Notes: generated from the letters alone by a model not told the origin. A stretch of DNA of 64,000 nt from Limosilactobacillus difficilis (GCF_947387495.1 NZ_CANDNU010000004.1:1-64000); one strand, 5' to 3'; shown: positions 45,542 to 55,712, counted from the first letter of the stretch. Translations and numbers: made by a program.

Positions 45542-45602
45542 TGATAGCGCTTTTATGTCAAATGGTGTTATAATATGATTGATAGTTGTAAAAACAAACT
45601 AA
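45542..45602 (+). promoter_or_regulatory. xylR promoter with cre box and XylR operator
   Basis: TGATAGCGCTTTTA (45542-45555) matches cre with one mismatch. TATAAT lies at 45569-45574. TAGTTGTAAAAACAAACTAA (45583-45602) resembles the XylR box upstream of xylA, so xylR is probably autoregulated and catabolite controlled. Confidence 0.7.
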
Positions 45603-45630
45603 CCACAGAATATTAATTGGAGAAATGAAT

Positions 45631-46782
45631 ATGACACCGTCAACCAGTAAGCCGTTTCAACACCGGCGAAATCTAAAATTATTATTACAGCAAGTCTTCA
45701 ATCACCAGCCTACTTCTCGAATTGAGATTGCCCATCAAACTGGCTTGAATAAGTCAACCGTCTCTTCTTTATATAACGAACTCGATGACCAGCAGCTCTT
45801 TGAAGAAGTAGGACAGGGGGAATCGACGTCTAGTGGTGGCCGGCGCCCGAAGCTTATTCAGATCAATAAGAAGTATGGCCTCATCGCCAGTTTTGACTTT
45901 GGCTATGACCACCTACATATGATGGTTAACTACCTGGACGGCGAGATCAACTATTTCAAGCAGGAGCGAATTCATAGCAATCAGCTCGCCGATATCTTGC
46001 CTATAGTTGAGCAGCAGTTGGACCGGGTCGTGGCATCGAATAATACTATCAACGGTTTGATCGGAATTGGCTTTTCCGTCCATGGGGTAGTTCTCCACGA
46101 CCAAATTCTCGATTCACCATTCGTCGACTTTGATAACATCAACCTGCAAAAGCACTTTGAAGACAAGTATCACGTCCCTGTCGTCGTCGAAAACGAAGCC
46201 AACCTTTCGGCCATCTACGAGCGGGACTTCGATGACCGCTATCCAAATCATAACCTGGTAGCCGTCAGTATCCACCGGGGGGTTGGTGCCGGGGTCATTA
46301 TTAACAACCAGCTTTACCGTGGCAGTCACGGTCTGGCCGGCGAAATCGGACGGAATGTCTACCTCGACCCGAAGACCAAGCAGGCACGCAAAATTGAGGA
46401 TTTTTGCTCGGAGTATGCCTTGTTGCATGAGCTTAGCCAATTGGAAGGTCATGAGGTGGAACGTGATGACCTGCAGCGGTTGATTGATCGCCATGATCCG
46501 GCAGTCGATCGTAAGGTCAGGGCGTTCTCGTCCTTGCTGGCCCGAGCAATTTTTGGGGCGACAGTTTCCTATGACCCCGAAGTGCTCTACATCAATTCCA
46601 TCTTGATGGACGAAGTGCCGGAACTCTATGTCCAGCTCAAGGCGGAATTAGTTAAGTTGGGCCAGGATCGGCCAATTGCAATTATTCGCCATTCGCGTGA
46701 TGCTCAACTGCTTGGCTCTTTCTCCTTGGTAGTTAATCGTTGCTTCCAGATGCATGACCTGCAGCTGCGGTTTCGGTACTAG
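45631..46782 (+). CDS. xylR: Xylose repressor XylR (ROK family)
   Basis: A 383-residue repressor. The N-terminal winged helix (SRIEIAHQTGLNKSTVSSLYNEL) is followed by a ROK sugar-sensing domain from about residue 85 with GFSVHGVV, SIHRGVGAGVIINNQLYRGSHGLAGEIG. The zinc motif CxCGxxGC of ROK kinases is absent, as in regulators. The ATG at 45631 is eight bases after GGAG; the ATG at 45625 is too close. It sits directly upstream of xylA, whose promoter carries a matching palindrome, and presumably releases DNA when xylose binds. Confidence 0.93.
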   Translation: MTPSTSKPFQHRRNLKLLLQQVFNHQPTSRIEIAHQTGLNKSTVSSLYNELDDQQLFEEVGQGESTSSGGRRPKLIQINKKYGLIASFDFGYDHLHMMVNYLDGEINYFKQERIHSNQLADILPIVEQQLDRVVASNNTINGLIGIGFSVHGVVLHDQILDSPFVDFDNINLQKHFEDKYHVPVVVENEANLSAIYERDFDDRYPNHNLVAVSIHRGVGAGVIINNQLYRGSHGLAGEIGRNVYLDPKTKQARKIEDFCSEYALLHELSQLEGHEVERDDLQRLIDRHDPAVDRKVRAFSSLLARAIFGATVSYDPEVLYINSILMDEVPELYVQLKAELVKLGQDRPIAIIRHSRDAQLLGSFSLVVNRCFQMHDLQLRFRY

Positions 46783-46801
46783 TTAATTGAATTGAAATTT
46801 C

Positions 46802-46836
46802 CTGGGAAAAGTCGTTTGATTTTTCCCAGTTTTTTT
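46802..46836 (+). terminator. Terminator of xylR
   Basis: CTGGGAAAA and TTTTCCCAG arms with a 10-nt loop, then a T run. Confidence 0.9.
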
Positions 46837-46847
46837 ATTGAAAAGCC

Positions 46848-46908
46848 TTTACAAGAAAAATGTAAGCGTTATACTAATAGTTGTAAGTTAGTTGTTTAAA
46901 CAAACCAA
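46848..46908 (+). promoter_or_regulatory. xylA promoter, cre-like box and XylR operator
   Basis: -35 TTTACA (46848-46853) and -10 TATACT (46870-46875) with a 16-bp spacer. TGTAAGCGTTATAC (46861-46874) is a weaker cre match overlapping the -10. A palindrome centred on GTTTAAAC (46888-46908, TTAGTTGTTTAAAC then AAACCAA) is the lactobacillus XylR box just after the start of transcription. Confidence 0.85.
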
Positions 46909-46944
46909 ATTGACAATAACCATTGAACTGAGGAGGAAATCACA

Positions 46945-48294
46945 ATGAGTGATTTATGGAAAGGAATCGATAAGATTAACTATGTTGGCCCACACAAGGA
47001 TATTCACAGCGGGCTGTCATTCCAATACTACAACCCGGACGAAGTAATCCTGGGCAAGAAGATGAAGGACTGGTTGCGTTTTGCCGTTGCTTACTGGCAC
47101 ACTTTTGACCAACGCTTGGTCGACCCATTCGGTGATGGCACGGCTGAACGTCCTTATGACAAGTACAGCGACCCGATGGATCAGGCGCTGGCAAAGGTTG
47201 ACTACGCTTTTGAATTCTACCAAAAGCTTGGTGTTAACTTCCTTTGCTTCCACGACCGGGACTTGGCACCTGAAGGCGACACCCTGCGAGAAACGAACAA
47301 GAACCTGGATAAGATCGTCGACAAGATCGTCGAATACCAAAAGGACACTGGCATGAAGGTTCTGTGGAACACTTCGAACCTCTTCACGAACCCACGCTTC
47401 TTGGAAGGTGCCGGCACCGCGCCGTCAGCTAAGATTTACGCATACGCTTGCGCACAACTGAAGCACAGTCTGGAAATCGGGAAACGGGTTGGCTCTGAAA
47501 ACTACGTCTTCTGGGGTGGCCGTGAAGGTTACGAATCACTGTGGAACACCGACATGAAGCGCGAACAATCACACATTGCTAAGTTCTTCCACATGGCAAA
47601 GGACTACGCTAATGAAATTGGCTTTGATGCCCAGATGTTGCTCGAACCAAAGCCGAAGGAACCAACGACTCACCAATATGATTTCGACGCTGCTACGACC
47701 ATCAACTTCATGCGTGAATACGGCCTGGACAAGGACTTCAAGCTGAATTTGGAAGGCAACCACGCTAACCTAGCTGGCCACACTTACCAACACGAAATCC
47801 GGGTTGCTCGCGAAGCCGGTCTCCTCGGTTCACTGGACGCTAACCAGGGTGACAAGCTGATCGGTTGGGATATCGACGAATACCCATCGAACCTCTACGA
47901 AACCACTGCCGCAATGTGGGAAGTTATTCAAAATGGTAGTATCGGCCCTCGTGGTGGTCTGAACTTTGACGCTAAGCCACGGCGGACTTCTTTCAAGCCG
48001 GAAGACCTCTTCTACGGCCACATCGTCGGCATGGACAGCTTTGCTGCTGGTCTGCGGGTTGCTGCAGCCATGAAAGAAGATGGCTTCCTGGACGAAATCA
48101 TCAAGAAGCGTTACGCTAGCTGGGACGAAGGTCTGGGCAAGCGGATTGAAGAAGGCAAGGAAGACTTCAAGAGCATTGAAAAGACGGTTATCGACACGCC
48201 ACAGTCTGAACTGCGGGCCGCAACCCAGTCTGATCACCTTGAGGAAATTAAGGACACTATCAACCACTTCATGATCGAAACCTTAGCTAAGTAA
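46945..48294 (+). CDS. xylA: Xylose isomerase
   Basis: A 449-residue TIM-barrel enzyme converting D-xylose to D-xylulose. The catalytic [14 protein letters not shown] (His-Asp), [32 protein letters not shown] with metal ligands, [12 protein letters not shown] and GFDANQGD-like LDANQGD segments are all present. Length and order match the class II (long) xylose isomerases. A strong AGGAGG precedes the ATG. Codon use is strongly biased, as in highly expressed genes. Confidence 0.98.
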   Translation: MSDLWKGIDKINYVGPHKDIHSGLSFQYYNPDEVILGKKMKDWLRFAVAYWHTFDQRLVDPFGDGTAERPYDKYSDPMDQALAKVDYAFEFYQKLGVNFLCFHDRDLAPEGDTLRETNKNLDKIVDKIVEYQKDTGMKVLWNTSNLFTNPRFLEGAGTAPSAKIYAYACAQLKHSLEIGKRVGSENYVFWGGREGYESLWNTDMKREQSHIAKFFHMAKDYANEIGFDAQMLLEPKPKEPTTHQYDFDAATTINFMREYGLDKDFKLNLEGNHANLAGHTYQHEIRVAREAGLLGSLDANQGDKLIGWDIDEYPSNLYETTAAMWEVIQNGSIGPRGGLNFDAKPRRTSFKPEDLFYGHIVGMDSFAAGLRVAAAMKEDGFLDEIIKKRYASWDEGLGKRIEEGKEDFKSIEKTVIDTPQSELRAATQSDHLEEIKDTINHFMIETLAK

Positions 48295-48332
48295 CTGCAA
48301 CAGACTAACAAACTACAAACTATCAACAAGGA

Positions 48333-48371
48333 AGGAGGACCTGCTCACCAGACGTGTGCTGGGTCCTTTTT
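48333..48371 (+). terminator. Intercistronic hairpin with T run between xylA and xylB
   Basis: GGACC-GC-CAC and GTG-GC-GGGTCC pair with symmetric one-base bulges and are followed by TTTTTC. This looks like a leaky terminator that would lower xylB relative to xylA, or a processing/stability hairpin. Confidence 0.7.
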
Positions 48372-48391
48372 CATCAAGGAAGGTTTTTACT

Positions 48392-49894
48392 ATGGATGAA
48401 TATGTTATCGGTGTTGACTTAGGTACTAGTTCCGTCAAAGTTTCGGCGATGGATCGCAAAGGCCAGATTGCCGCTCAAGAAAGCTATGAGTATCCATTAC
48501 ACCAACCACAACCGGGTTACAGCGAACAGGATCCAGCAGACTGGGTCAAAGGGGCCACTTCTGACATTAAGCGCTTGATCGAAGACGACGGCTTGCCTGC
48601 CGAATCGATTAAAGCCGTCTCCTATGCCGGACAGATGCACGGTCTTGTCCTGTTGGACGCGGCCGGTAAGGTGCTGCGGCCGGCGATCCTTTGGAACGAT
48701 ACCCGAACGACCAAGCAGTGCCAAGAAATCGAAGCGAAATTGGGTCACCGCTTCATCGAACTGACTGGCAATCGGCCGCTGGAAGGATTTACCCTGCCGA
48801 AGTTGTTATGGGTCAAAGAAAATGAACCGGCAATTTGGCAACGGGCTGCCTCATTCTTGCTACCGAAAGATTATGTTCGTTATCAAATGACTGGTAAGCA
48901 GGGGATGGACTATTCTGACGCCACGGGCACGGTTCTGCTCGACATCAAGAAGCGGCAGTGGAGTAAGGAATTATGTGATACCTTTGACATTCCGCTGTCG
49001 ATGTGTCCGCCATTGATGGAGTCAATTGACTTGGCTGGCAATATCAGTGCTGATTATGCCCAGCAGTCAGGGTTGACGACGGCAACGAAGGTCTTTGCCG
49101 GTGCTGGTGACAATGCCGCCGGGGCTGTCGGCGCGGGCATTCTGCAGCCGGGGATGGTGATGAGCAGCATTGGGACCTCCGGGGTTGTATTGAAATACGA
49201 AGCTGACGCCAACAATGACTACCATGGGGCGGTGCAGTACGAATGCCACGCTATTCCGGGCACCTATTACTCGATGGGGGTCACGTTGTCGGCCGGCAAT
49301 TCTCTTAACTGGTTTAAGCACCACTTTGCTACTGATATTGACTTTAATACGATGGTCGAGCGGGCCAGTAAACGACCCCTTGGCGCTAACGGCTTGCTCT
49401 TCACCCCTTACATTGATGGCGAACGGGCTCCTTATGCGGATGCAGATATCCGGGGGAGTTTTATCGGGGTCGACAACATGCAGACCCGTGATGACTTCGC
49501 TCGGGCGGTGATGGAAGGGATCACCTTCAGCTTCCGTGACGTGATGAACATCTACCAACAAAACGGTCAGGATTTTGAGACGGTTGTGGCTATTGGTGGC
49601 GGTGCCAAGAGCGAATTTTGGTTGCAGTTACAGGCTGACATCTTCAATAAAGAAGTTGTTGCCTTGACCAATGAGCAGGGGCCGGGTCTCGGGGCTGCAA
49701 TGATTGCCGCGACGGGCCTCGGTTGGTTCACGTCGTTGCAAGAATGTGCCAAGGCCTTCGTCCACTTTGGTAAGCATTATCTGCCAGAGGAAAAGGCAGT
49801 GGAACGTTATAATTCCCTCTACGAAATTTATCGGCAGGTTTACGGCCAAACCAAGCAAATGTCGCACCAGCTCTTGCAGTGGCGGCGCGCCTAA
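48392..49894 (+). CDS. xylB: Xylulokinase
   Basis: A 500-residue FGGY kinase phosphorylating D-xylulose to xylulose-5-phosphate, the entry to phosphoketolase metabolism. [15 protein letters not shown] at the N-terminus is the ATP-binding phosphate 1 motif. [25 protein letters not shown], the catalytic Asp in [23 protein letters not shown] and the C-terminal [18 protein letters not shown] are all typical. ATG 48392 follows AAGGAAGG; the frame is open further upstream through the hairpin. Confidence 0.97.
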   Translation: MDEYVIGVDLGTSSVKVSAMDRKGQIAAQESYEYPLHQPQPGYSEQDPADWVKGATSDIKRLIEDDGLPAESIKAVSYAGQMHGLVLLDAAGKVLRPAILWNDTRTTKQCQEIEAKLGHRFIELTGNRPLEGFTLPKLLWVKENEPAIWQRAASFLLPKDYVRYQMTGKQGMDYSDATGTVLLDIKKRQWSKELCDTFDIPLSMCPPLMESIDLAGNISADYAQQSGLTTATKVFAGAGDNAAGAVGAGILQPGMVMSSIGTSGVVLKYEADANNDYHGAVQYECHAIPGTYYSMGVTLSAGNSLNWFKHHFATDIDFNTMVERASKRPLGANGLLFTPYIDGERAPYADADIRGSFIGVDNMQTRDDFARAVMEGITFSFRDVMNIYQQNGQDFETVVAIGGGAKSEFWLQLQADIFNKEVVALTNEQGPGLGAAMIAATGLGWFTSLQECAKAFVHFGKHYLPEEKAVERYNSLYEIYRQVYGQTKQMSHQLLQWRRA

Positions 49895-49904
49895 GATAAA
49901 ACAA

Positions 49905-49963
49905 AAAAGCATGTGGCTATTTTCATTCCTTGCATGGGGATGAAATAGTCGCATGCTTTTTTT
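49905..49963. terminator. Strong bidirectional terminator
   Basis: AAAAAAGCATG-GGCTATTT and AAATAGTC-GCATGCTTTTTTT arms around a 20-nt loop, between convergent xylB and the MFS gene. Confidence 0.93.
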
Positions 49964-49970
49964 GCTGATT

Positions 49971-51146
49971 TTAATGCTGGTCGATGGCACCGTTCAGCCG
50001 TTTACGCCACAGCAGGTAAATGATCAGAATTAGTGGCATCAGGATAAATTCAACGAGGTAGAAATACTTAACTGGCAGGACTTCATCAATGATCCCACCG
50101 AGAATAGGACCTAGTGACATCCCAATGTCGAGACCGAGGAAGAAGGTCGCGCTGGCCAGGCCTTGTTCACTCATCGGGGCCAGTAACATCGCCGTGGATT
50201 GCAGAACCGAGTAAATAATGCCGTAACCGACGGCCATTCCGGCGGCCGCAATCGCCATCTCCCAGTTAGTCTTCATAATTGTCAGGAAGATGATGTAGAT
50301 CCCCATAGCAATAAAACTGGTCCAAAACCACGCACCGAAGCGGACGGTATCAAAGTAGTTCTTCAAGGCGATCCGCAAGACGAGGAGGACAACCGCGTAG
50401 ATTAGGAAGTAGTAGCCGACTGCGACGGTCAAGTGGCGTTGTTCAACGTAGGTCACGATGTCGGCTTGGGTCGTGAAATAAGGGATCGCGAAGAGGGCGA
50501 TCAGCAGGGCGACTGGAATGACGCGGGGCTGAATAATTTCAAAGTGCTCGGGCTTAGCTTGGCGAGCGGCTGGAGATGGTTGGGCGTGGTCACCGACAAA
50601 CTGGATACTGATAACCATCAACAGAGCAGAGAGAGCCGCCAGAATGATCGAATGGCGGTAGCCGATTCGGTGGTAGAGGTTGATCGAGATGGCCGGCCCC
50701 ATTGCCATCGCTAGGGCGTTCATCAGACCGTAAAAACCCATCGCTTCGCCGACGTGCTGTCGGGGGACCAGGAAGGCAAGCCAGGTAGTCATGCAGACGG
50801 TGGCGAGCACGTAACCGGTCCCGTTGAGCAGGCGGAAGAATAACAGGAGCGGGGCATTCGGGGTCACAATGTAGCCACAGATTCCCAGGAAGATGAAGAT
50901 GCCGCCGACAAAGGAGAGCCCATAACGTGAAAAGCGGTCAGTTAAGTGACCGGCGATCGGACGTAGAAACATGGCCGTCAGACTCATCAAGCCCACGATG
51001 AGGCCGGCAAAGGAACTGGAAGCTCCCAATTCCTTAGCGTAGCCGTTGATCAACGGGTTGACGAACATAGAACTGAACATGAAGAAGAACGACGCGGCCA
51101 TCACTAAGACGACGTCCTTCGTGTAGATTGACTTGTGTTTTTTCAA
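49971..51146 (-). CDS. MFS transporter, probable drug/efflux type
   Basis: A 391-residue permease with 12 predicted helices. MFVNPLINGYAKELGASSSFAGLIVG, RPIAGHLTDRFSRYG (motif A) and ASATFFLGLDIGMSLGPILGG place it in the DHA1/AraJ/YfcJ-like group. ATG 51146 is preceded by CGGAGGG. It is convergent with xylB; nothing in the sequence ties it to xylose, and its substrate is unknown. Confidence 0.85.
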   Translation of the reverse strand: MKKHKSIYTKDVVLVMAASFFFMFSSMFVNPLINGYAKELGASSSFAGLIVGLMSLTAMFLRPIAGHLTDRFSRYGLSFVGGIFIFLGICGYIVTPNAPLLLFFRLLNGTGYVLATVCMTTWLAFLVPRQHVGEAMGFYGLMNALAMAMGPAISINLYHRIGYRHSIILAALSALLMVISIQFVGDHAQPSPAARQAKPEHFEIIQPRVIPVALLIALFAIPYFTTQADIVTYVEQRHLTVAVGYYFLIYAVVLLVLRIALKNYFDTVRFGAWFWTSFIAMGIYIIFLTIMKTNWEMAIAAAGMAVGYGIIYSVLQSTAMLLAPMSEQGLASATFFLGLDIGMSLGPILGGIIDEVLPVKYFYLVEFILMPLILIIYLLWRKRLNGAIDQH

Positions 51147-51245
51147 AACTTTTTCCCTCCGTTCTTCCTATTTTACGATGAAAATTAAAAAAGAGGGAGG
51201 GGAATCATCATTATTTTTTAATGAAACCCCTATCAAAATTGGCAA

Positions 51246-53351
51246 TTAGGGGTGGTCAGTACGGGCGGACTTGTAGAGGCCGCCTTCAATTAAGAGCCGA
51301 CGCAGCTGAAAAGTTGACTGGACATGCTGGAGCCGGTTCAGCCAGGTCTCATCCTGGAGACAAGTCAGCAATTGGCTCAGGGTTGCCAGGTGTTTTTTCT
51401 GGTCAATGGGGGCAAGGGCAACGACAAAGTTAATCTTTTTATCCGGGCTGACGTGGAAGGGATGGGCAAAAAAAGTGTAGGCAAAGCCGAGCTTATTTAC
51501 CCCAGCGCGCGGGGCCGCGTGAGCGAGAAAGACGCCCTTGCCGATTGCCATATAGGCGCCGTGTTGTTGCGTTAATTCAATAATTCGGTCACTATAAGTA
51601 GGTTGGACTGTTCCGTCGCTCACTAGTTTGTCCATACTGATGCGAATCGCTTCTTGCCAGTTTACGGGCTGTTGGTAGTAAGAAATCGCGACATTGGAGC
51701 TGACCTTTGGCGTCAGTGGTGTGTCAGGACTGATCAGCTGCTTGTTAAGGTAGTCGTGGAGAGCGGCTTCGAGTTTTTGCGGTTCGATGATCCGCGCGTA
51801 ATTGGCGATGATATCCATCAAGGTGGTGACGTTAATTTTCTGGTTCAAGGGGGTCTGGATCAGTTGGGCTTGGAGGAGCTGGGAATCGATAAGCTGCCAA
51901 TCGCCGGGACCAGGGATGACTGGGACGGTGACCACGCTGCAATTGTCATTGAGTTTGGGCAGGTTGATTGTGGATAGGACGAGCCGGATGTTATCGAGGG
52001 AGGCGTTTTCGTACTCGAAGGTGTTAAAGGGACCGATAAAGTTCACACTCGGGTAGTGGGAACGCAGTTGAGTGATTAACAGCTCTGACGTGCCGATCCC
52101 GCTGGAACAGACGACCATGGCACCGGCTTTTTGCTTGGGGTTTACGGATCGGGCGTGCAGGGCGCCAGAAAAATAAACGGTGACGAGGCCGAGTTCGTCA
52201 TCTGATAACTTAGCGTGGGCAAACTTTTCAAATGGTTTGACGGCGGCTCTAGTTAATTCAAAAGTCTCTTGGTGGCCGTGTTTAATTTGGCGCAAAAGGG
52301 GATTGTGATAAGGAATATCAAACTGGAGTCGGTAATAAGTAGGGACTAGATGGACTGTCAGATCGTTGACTAGGCGCCCATTTTGACTGGCTAAGTGGAC
52401 TCCCGCTACGTTGTTAAAACTTCGGATGACTTCGCTAGCGACCTGCTTAATTTGCTTAATCATCGGGTTTTGCCAATTGATGTGTTGATAGGCCTGACTG
52501 TTGACGATCTTTGCCAGAAAGGGAGCTTCTCCTTTGTTGTTGGTGCCTAGATGCAAATCAGCTAGGAAACTTTTAGCCCAGGTTAAGGTCAAGGAAAATT
52601 TGTCACTTTGTTCAAGATTAGCTGCTAAGACTGCATCGGGGAGGTTTTGTAGTCGTTCAAATTGCCAGCCAAAATAGTTGACCAGCAGGTGGACCGAGTT
52701 GTCAGTAAAGGCATTGCCAGTGATTTTTTCGAGAAGTTGCAGTTGTTGATAGTAATACTTGTTTGAGTTGAAATTAACCTGAGGAGCAATCAGGTCCATC
52801 AATTGTTCAAAATTGGCAAAGACCCAGCGACGTTTGATCCGTTCGTCGCCGACAACTTGCTTGCCAATGGCGGTGTTTTGGATCGTCAAGGGCGAATGCG
52901 TACTTTGGAGACGTTCTTGGATGTGACGCAGGTCAGCTAAAATGGTGTTTTTGCTAACAGAAAAGTAAGCAGCAAGCTGGTTAAGTGAGGTGGTGGGGCG
53001 CGAGATCAGGCCAAAGATGATTAAGAGTTGCCGTTTCTTTTGGGATAGTTGTGGGAAGTAATAGTAACGGCTAAACAGTTGCTGAAAACTGGAGGCCTTT
53101 TTTTGCTGCTGAAATAACCGGTTCAGGCTCTGACGCGAATTTTCGGGCAGCTGATAACCGACATTGCGAATGTTTTCGATTTCGTCTAAGCCACTCGCAG
53201 CCAGTTCTTGGTTGACTTGCTTGAGGGTGTAATAAAAACTCCGCCGGGACAGGTGCAAGTGGCTGCGCAGAGTCGTTAACGCAATTGGATTGGGACTCGC
53301 TAGCAGTTCTTGGATGAGCTGGGTGCCATGTTTAGTTTGAAACGTCTTCAT
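51246..53351 (-). CDS. PRD-containing transcriptional regulator with EIIB- and EIIA-like domains (MtlR/LicR type)
   Basis: A 701-residue activator. Two N-terminal helix-turn-helix regions (about 1-150, including SRRSFYYTLKQV and FSVSKNTILADL) are followed by two PTS regulation domains (about 180-400). An EIIB-like domain has Cys in VVCSSGIGTSELL near 414, and an EIIA-like domain has His in FLAHAAP near 609. PTS components phosphorylate such proteins to switch activity. It is divergent from the EIIA-EIIB-EIIC genes and most likely activates them when their sugar is present. ATG 53351 follows AGGAGGCG. Confidence 0.92.
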   Translation of the reverse strand: MKTFQTKHGTQLIQELLASPNPIALTTLRSHLHLSRRSFYYTLKQVNQELAASGLDEIENIRNVGYQLPENSRQSLNRLFQQQKKASSFQQLFSRYYYFPQLSQKKRQLLIIFGLISRPTTSLNQLAAYFSVSKNTILADLRHIQERLQSTHSPLTIQNTAIGKQVVGDERIKRRWVFANFEQLMDLIAPQVNFNSNKYYYQQLQLLEKITGNAFTDNSVHLLVNYFGWQFERLQNLPDAVLAANLEQSDKFSLTLTWAKSFLADLHLGTNNKGEAPFLAKIVNSQAYQHINWQNPMIKQIKQVASEVIRSFNNVAGVHLASQNGRLVNDLTVHLVPTYYRLQFDIPYHNPLLRQIKHGHQETFELTRAAVKPFEKFAHAKLSDDELGLVTVYFSGALHARSVNPKQKAGAMVVCSSGIGTSELLITQLRSHYPSVNFIGPFNTFEYENASLDNIRLVLSTINLPKLNDNCSVVTVPVIPGPGDWQLIDSQLLQAQLIQTPLNQKINVTTLMDIIANYARIIEPQKLEAALHDYLNKQLISPDTPLTPKVSSNVAISYYQQPVNWQEAIRISMDKLVSDGTVQPTYSDRIIELTQQHGAYMAIGKGVFLAHAAPRAGVNKLGFAYTFFAHPFHVSPDKKINFVVALAPIDQKKHLATLSQLLTCLQDETWLNRLQHVQSTFQLRRLLIEGGLYKSARTDHP

Positions 53352-53492
53352 ATTAGCGGCGCCTCCTTAGGTGTATATCAACAGTGTAGTTAATTTTTTG
53401 CACTTTGCCAAGTAACTGAATTGCACTTGTTAGCGATTGCACAGAAATGTAAGATACACAATGTAAACGAGGAAAGGAAATGAGGTGAAGAC

Positions 53493-53933
53493 GTGGCACT
53501 AGATTTACTGACGAAGGACACCATTCAAGTAGTTGAAGCTGACCATTTGAATTGGCAGGAAGCGATTCGCAAAGCAGCGCAGCCGTTGGTTGATAACGGC
53601 ACGATCGGGAAGGACTATGTCAACTCGATGGTAGAAGTTGTGAAGAAGAAGGGACCCTATATTAACATCGGTCCCGAAATTGCTTTAGCACATTCACGAC
53701 CGAGCCAAAGCGTGAAACGGATTGGCTTGGCGTTGATGAAGACCAAGCAGGATGTTGATTTAGTGAACAAGGATCATCCGATCCGCTTATGGTTCGTCCT
53801 GGCAGCGGTTGACAGCACTAGTCACCTGGAAGTGATTAAGGAACTGTCGCAAGTGTTAATGGACCAGAGCAAGCAAAAGGCTTTGCTCAACGCCCAATCT
53901 GTTGATGAAATTTTGCAAGTATTAAAAGGCTAA
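53493..53933 (+). CDS. PTS EIIA component, ascorbate (Ula)/fructose-mannitol type
   Basis: A 146-residue phosphocarrier. The phosphorylated His is H67 in ALAHSRP. The overall pattern (LNWQEAIRKAAQPLVDNGTIGKDYV and PIRLWFVLAAVDS) matches the L-ascorbate UlaC/EIIA-2 group and also the EIIA domain of the divergent regulator. GTG start behind GAGGTG. It receives phosphate from HPr and passes it to the following EIIB. Confidence 0.9.
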   Translation: MALDLLTKDTIQVVEADHLNWQEAIRKAAQPLVDNGTIGKDYVNSMVEVVKKKGPYINIGPEIALAHSRPSQSVKRIGLALMKTKQDVDLVNKDHPIRLWFVLAAVDSTSHLEVIKELSQVLMDQSKQKALLNAQSVDEILQVLKG

Positions 53934-53947
53934 AGGAGGATTTAATT

Positions 53948-54244
53948 ATGAAGTTTGAAGCATTATGCCAAAGTGGTTTAGGTAGCAGTTTTATGGTTCA
54001 GATGAACATCCAGAACTTACTCAACCAGGAAAATGTGAAGGAAGATATTGAGGTCGATCACTCAGACGTTGGTAGTGCAACACCTGATCAGGCGGACTAC
54101 TTCTTCCTCGACCCAACGCTGGAGACCGCTGCTGCTAATTTACCCAAAGACCGTGTGATTGTCTTGAAGAGCTTGGTGGATGCCGATGAATTAAAAGAAA
54201 AGGTCAACGCCATCCTCGATAAGGAAGGCATTGACCACGATTAA
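53948..54244 (+). CDS. PTS EIIB component, ascorbate (UlaB) type
   Basis: A 98-residue phosphocarrier with Cys7 in ALCQSGLGSSFM, the phosphorylation P-loop of the lactose/ascorbate EIIB group. It lies 14 bases after EIIA and before EIIC. ATG follows AAAGGAGG. The substrate follows from the EIIC and is not fixed here. Confidence 0.92.
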   Translation: MKFEALCQSGLGSSFMVQMNIQNLLNQENVKEDIEVDHSDVGSATPDQADYFFLDPTLETAAANLPKDRVIVLKSLVDADELKEKVNAILDKEGIDHD

Positions 54245-54254
54245 CTTGTAACCA

Positions 54255-54302
54255 ATGTGACGGCAATTATTGTTTGCGACTTAATATTCTCGTCGTCACA
54301 GA
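54255..54302 (+). other. Intercistronic hairpin between EIIB and EIIC genes
   Basis: GTGACG (54255-54260 region) and CGTCAC form a stem around a long AT-rich loop. There is no T run, so it may affect mRNA stability rather than termination. Confidence 0.4.
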
Positions 54303-54329
54303 GCAATCATACCATTTAGGGGATTCAAT

Positions 54330-55697
54330 ATGAATGCAATTTTAAATATCTTTAAGAGCGTTGCGACTACGCCGGCGCTGTTGGTCGGTTTGATCGCATT
54401 CCTGGGACTGGTTCTTCAAAAGAAACCGGCTACTAATGTCATCCAGGGTTCAATTAAAACTTTCGCTGGTTTTCTGATTTTAACGGGTGGTTCCACGATC
54501 TTGAGCAACGCCTTAACACCATTTGCTAAAATGTTTAAGTTTGCCCTTGGTGTTCAAGGGGTTGTGCCAAGTAACGAAGCCGTGGTTGCGATCGCCCTGG
54601 TGAAATATGGTTCCACCGCAGCCCTGATTATGCTGGTCGGGATGATTGTCAACGTTTTGCTGGCTCGTTTTACGAAGTTTAAGTATATTTTCTTAACTGG
54701 TCAGGCGATGCTCTATGTTGCTTGCTTTGCGGCCGTTGTAATGATTTCAGCCGGCATGGGCTCTGGTTGGAAGACGATTCTTCTCGGTGGCCTGTTTGAA
54801 GGAACCCTGTTTACCGTCACGCCAGCACTGTGTCAACCATTTATGCGGCGCATTACTAAAGCGGATACGGTTGCCATGGGCCACACCGGTAACATCGGTT
54901 ACGCGATTGCTGGTTGGTGCGGGAAGCTCTTTGGGGACAAGTCCCATGACACTGAAGACATTAACTTCCCGAAATCACTAGGTTTTATGCGTGATTCAAC
55001 GGTTTCAATTACCTTGGTGATGTCAATTGTTTACATCATTTTAGCTATTGTCTGTGGACCTCACTTTGTTGAAAGCAAACTGAGCGCGGGCACGAACTTC
55101 ATCGTTTATGCGATTGTTCAAGCCGGGACCTTTGCTGCTGGCTTTGCCGTTGTCCTTCAAGGTGTTCGGATGATTTTGGCTGAAATCATTCCAGCCTTCC
55201 AGGGGATTGCTCAGAAATTGGTTCCAAATTCTAAGCCTGCCCTGGACGTTCCAATCATCTTCCCTTACGCTCCCAACGCGGTTTTGCTGGGCTTTGTTGT
55301 CAGTTTTATCGTCGGAACGATCTGCATGTTCATCATGATTGCAATGCACACCACGGTGATTATCCCTGGTGTTGTCGGCCACTTCTTCTGTGGTGCCGCA
55401 GCAGCGATCTATGGTAATTCGATGGGTGGTCGTCGAGGCGCAATCATCGGTGCCAGCGTGAATGGGATTATCATTAGTTTCTTACCGCTCTTCGTCCTGC
55501 CAGTCTTAGGCAGCCTGAAGATGGCCGCTTCGACCTTCGCCGATACCGATTACTTGATTCCAGGGATCATCCTGGGCAAGCTGGGCTCGGCCGGTGCTAC
55601 TGCCCTGACCATCGGTATCATCGCTTTCACGGTCATCGTAATCTTGATCAGTCTTTTTATGAAGTCGCCAAAGCAAGCGACTAAGCAATCAAAGTAA
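54330..55697 (+). CDS. PTS EIIC component, UlaA/SgaT family
   Basis: A 455-residue membrane permease of the L-ascorbate (UlaA) family, with about ten helices. FAGFLILTGGSTILSNALTPF, AMGHTGNIGYAIAGWCGKLFGDKSHDTEDI and the C-terminal GRRGAIIGASVNGIIISFLPLF are family hallmarks. Ula-type enzymes II transport ascorbate or other sugar acids and some pentoses/pentitols. No UlaG lactonase or UlaD decarboxylase is present here, so the substrate is probably not processed like ascorbate. ATG follows TAGGGGATT. Confidence 0.92.
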   Translation: MNAILNIFKSVATTPALLVGLIAFLGLVLQKKPATNVIQGSIKTFAGFLILTGGSTILSNALTPFAKMFKFALGVQGVVPSNEAVVAIALVKYGSTAALIMLVGMIVNVLLARFTKFKYIFLTGQAMLYVACFAAVVMISAGMGSGWKTILLGGLFEGTLFTVTPALCQPFMRRITKADTVAMGHTGNIGYAIAGWCGKLFGDKSHDTEDINFPKSLGFMRDSTVSITLVMSIVYIILAIVCGPHFVESKLSAGTNFIVYAIVQAGTFAAGFAVVLQGVRMILAEIIPAFQGIAQKLVPNSKPALDVPIIFPYAPNAVLLGFVVSFIVGTICMFIMIAMHTTVIIPGVVGHFFCGAAAAIYGNSMGGRRGAIIGASVNGIIISFLPLFVLPVLGSLKMAASTFADTDYLIPGIILGKLGSAGATALTIGIIAFTVIVILISLFMKSPKQATKQSK

Positions 55698-55712
55698 AAA
55701 GATCATCACAAA

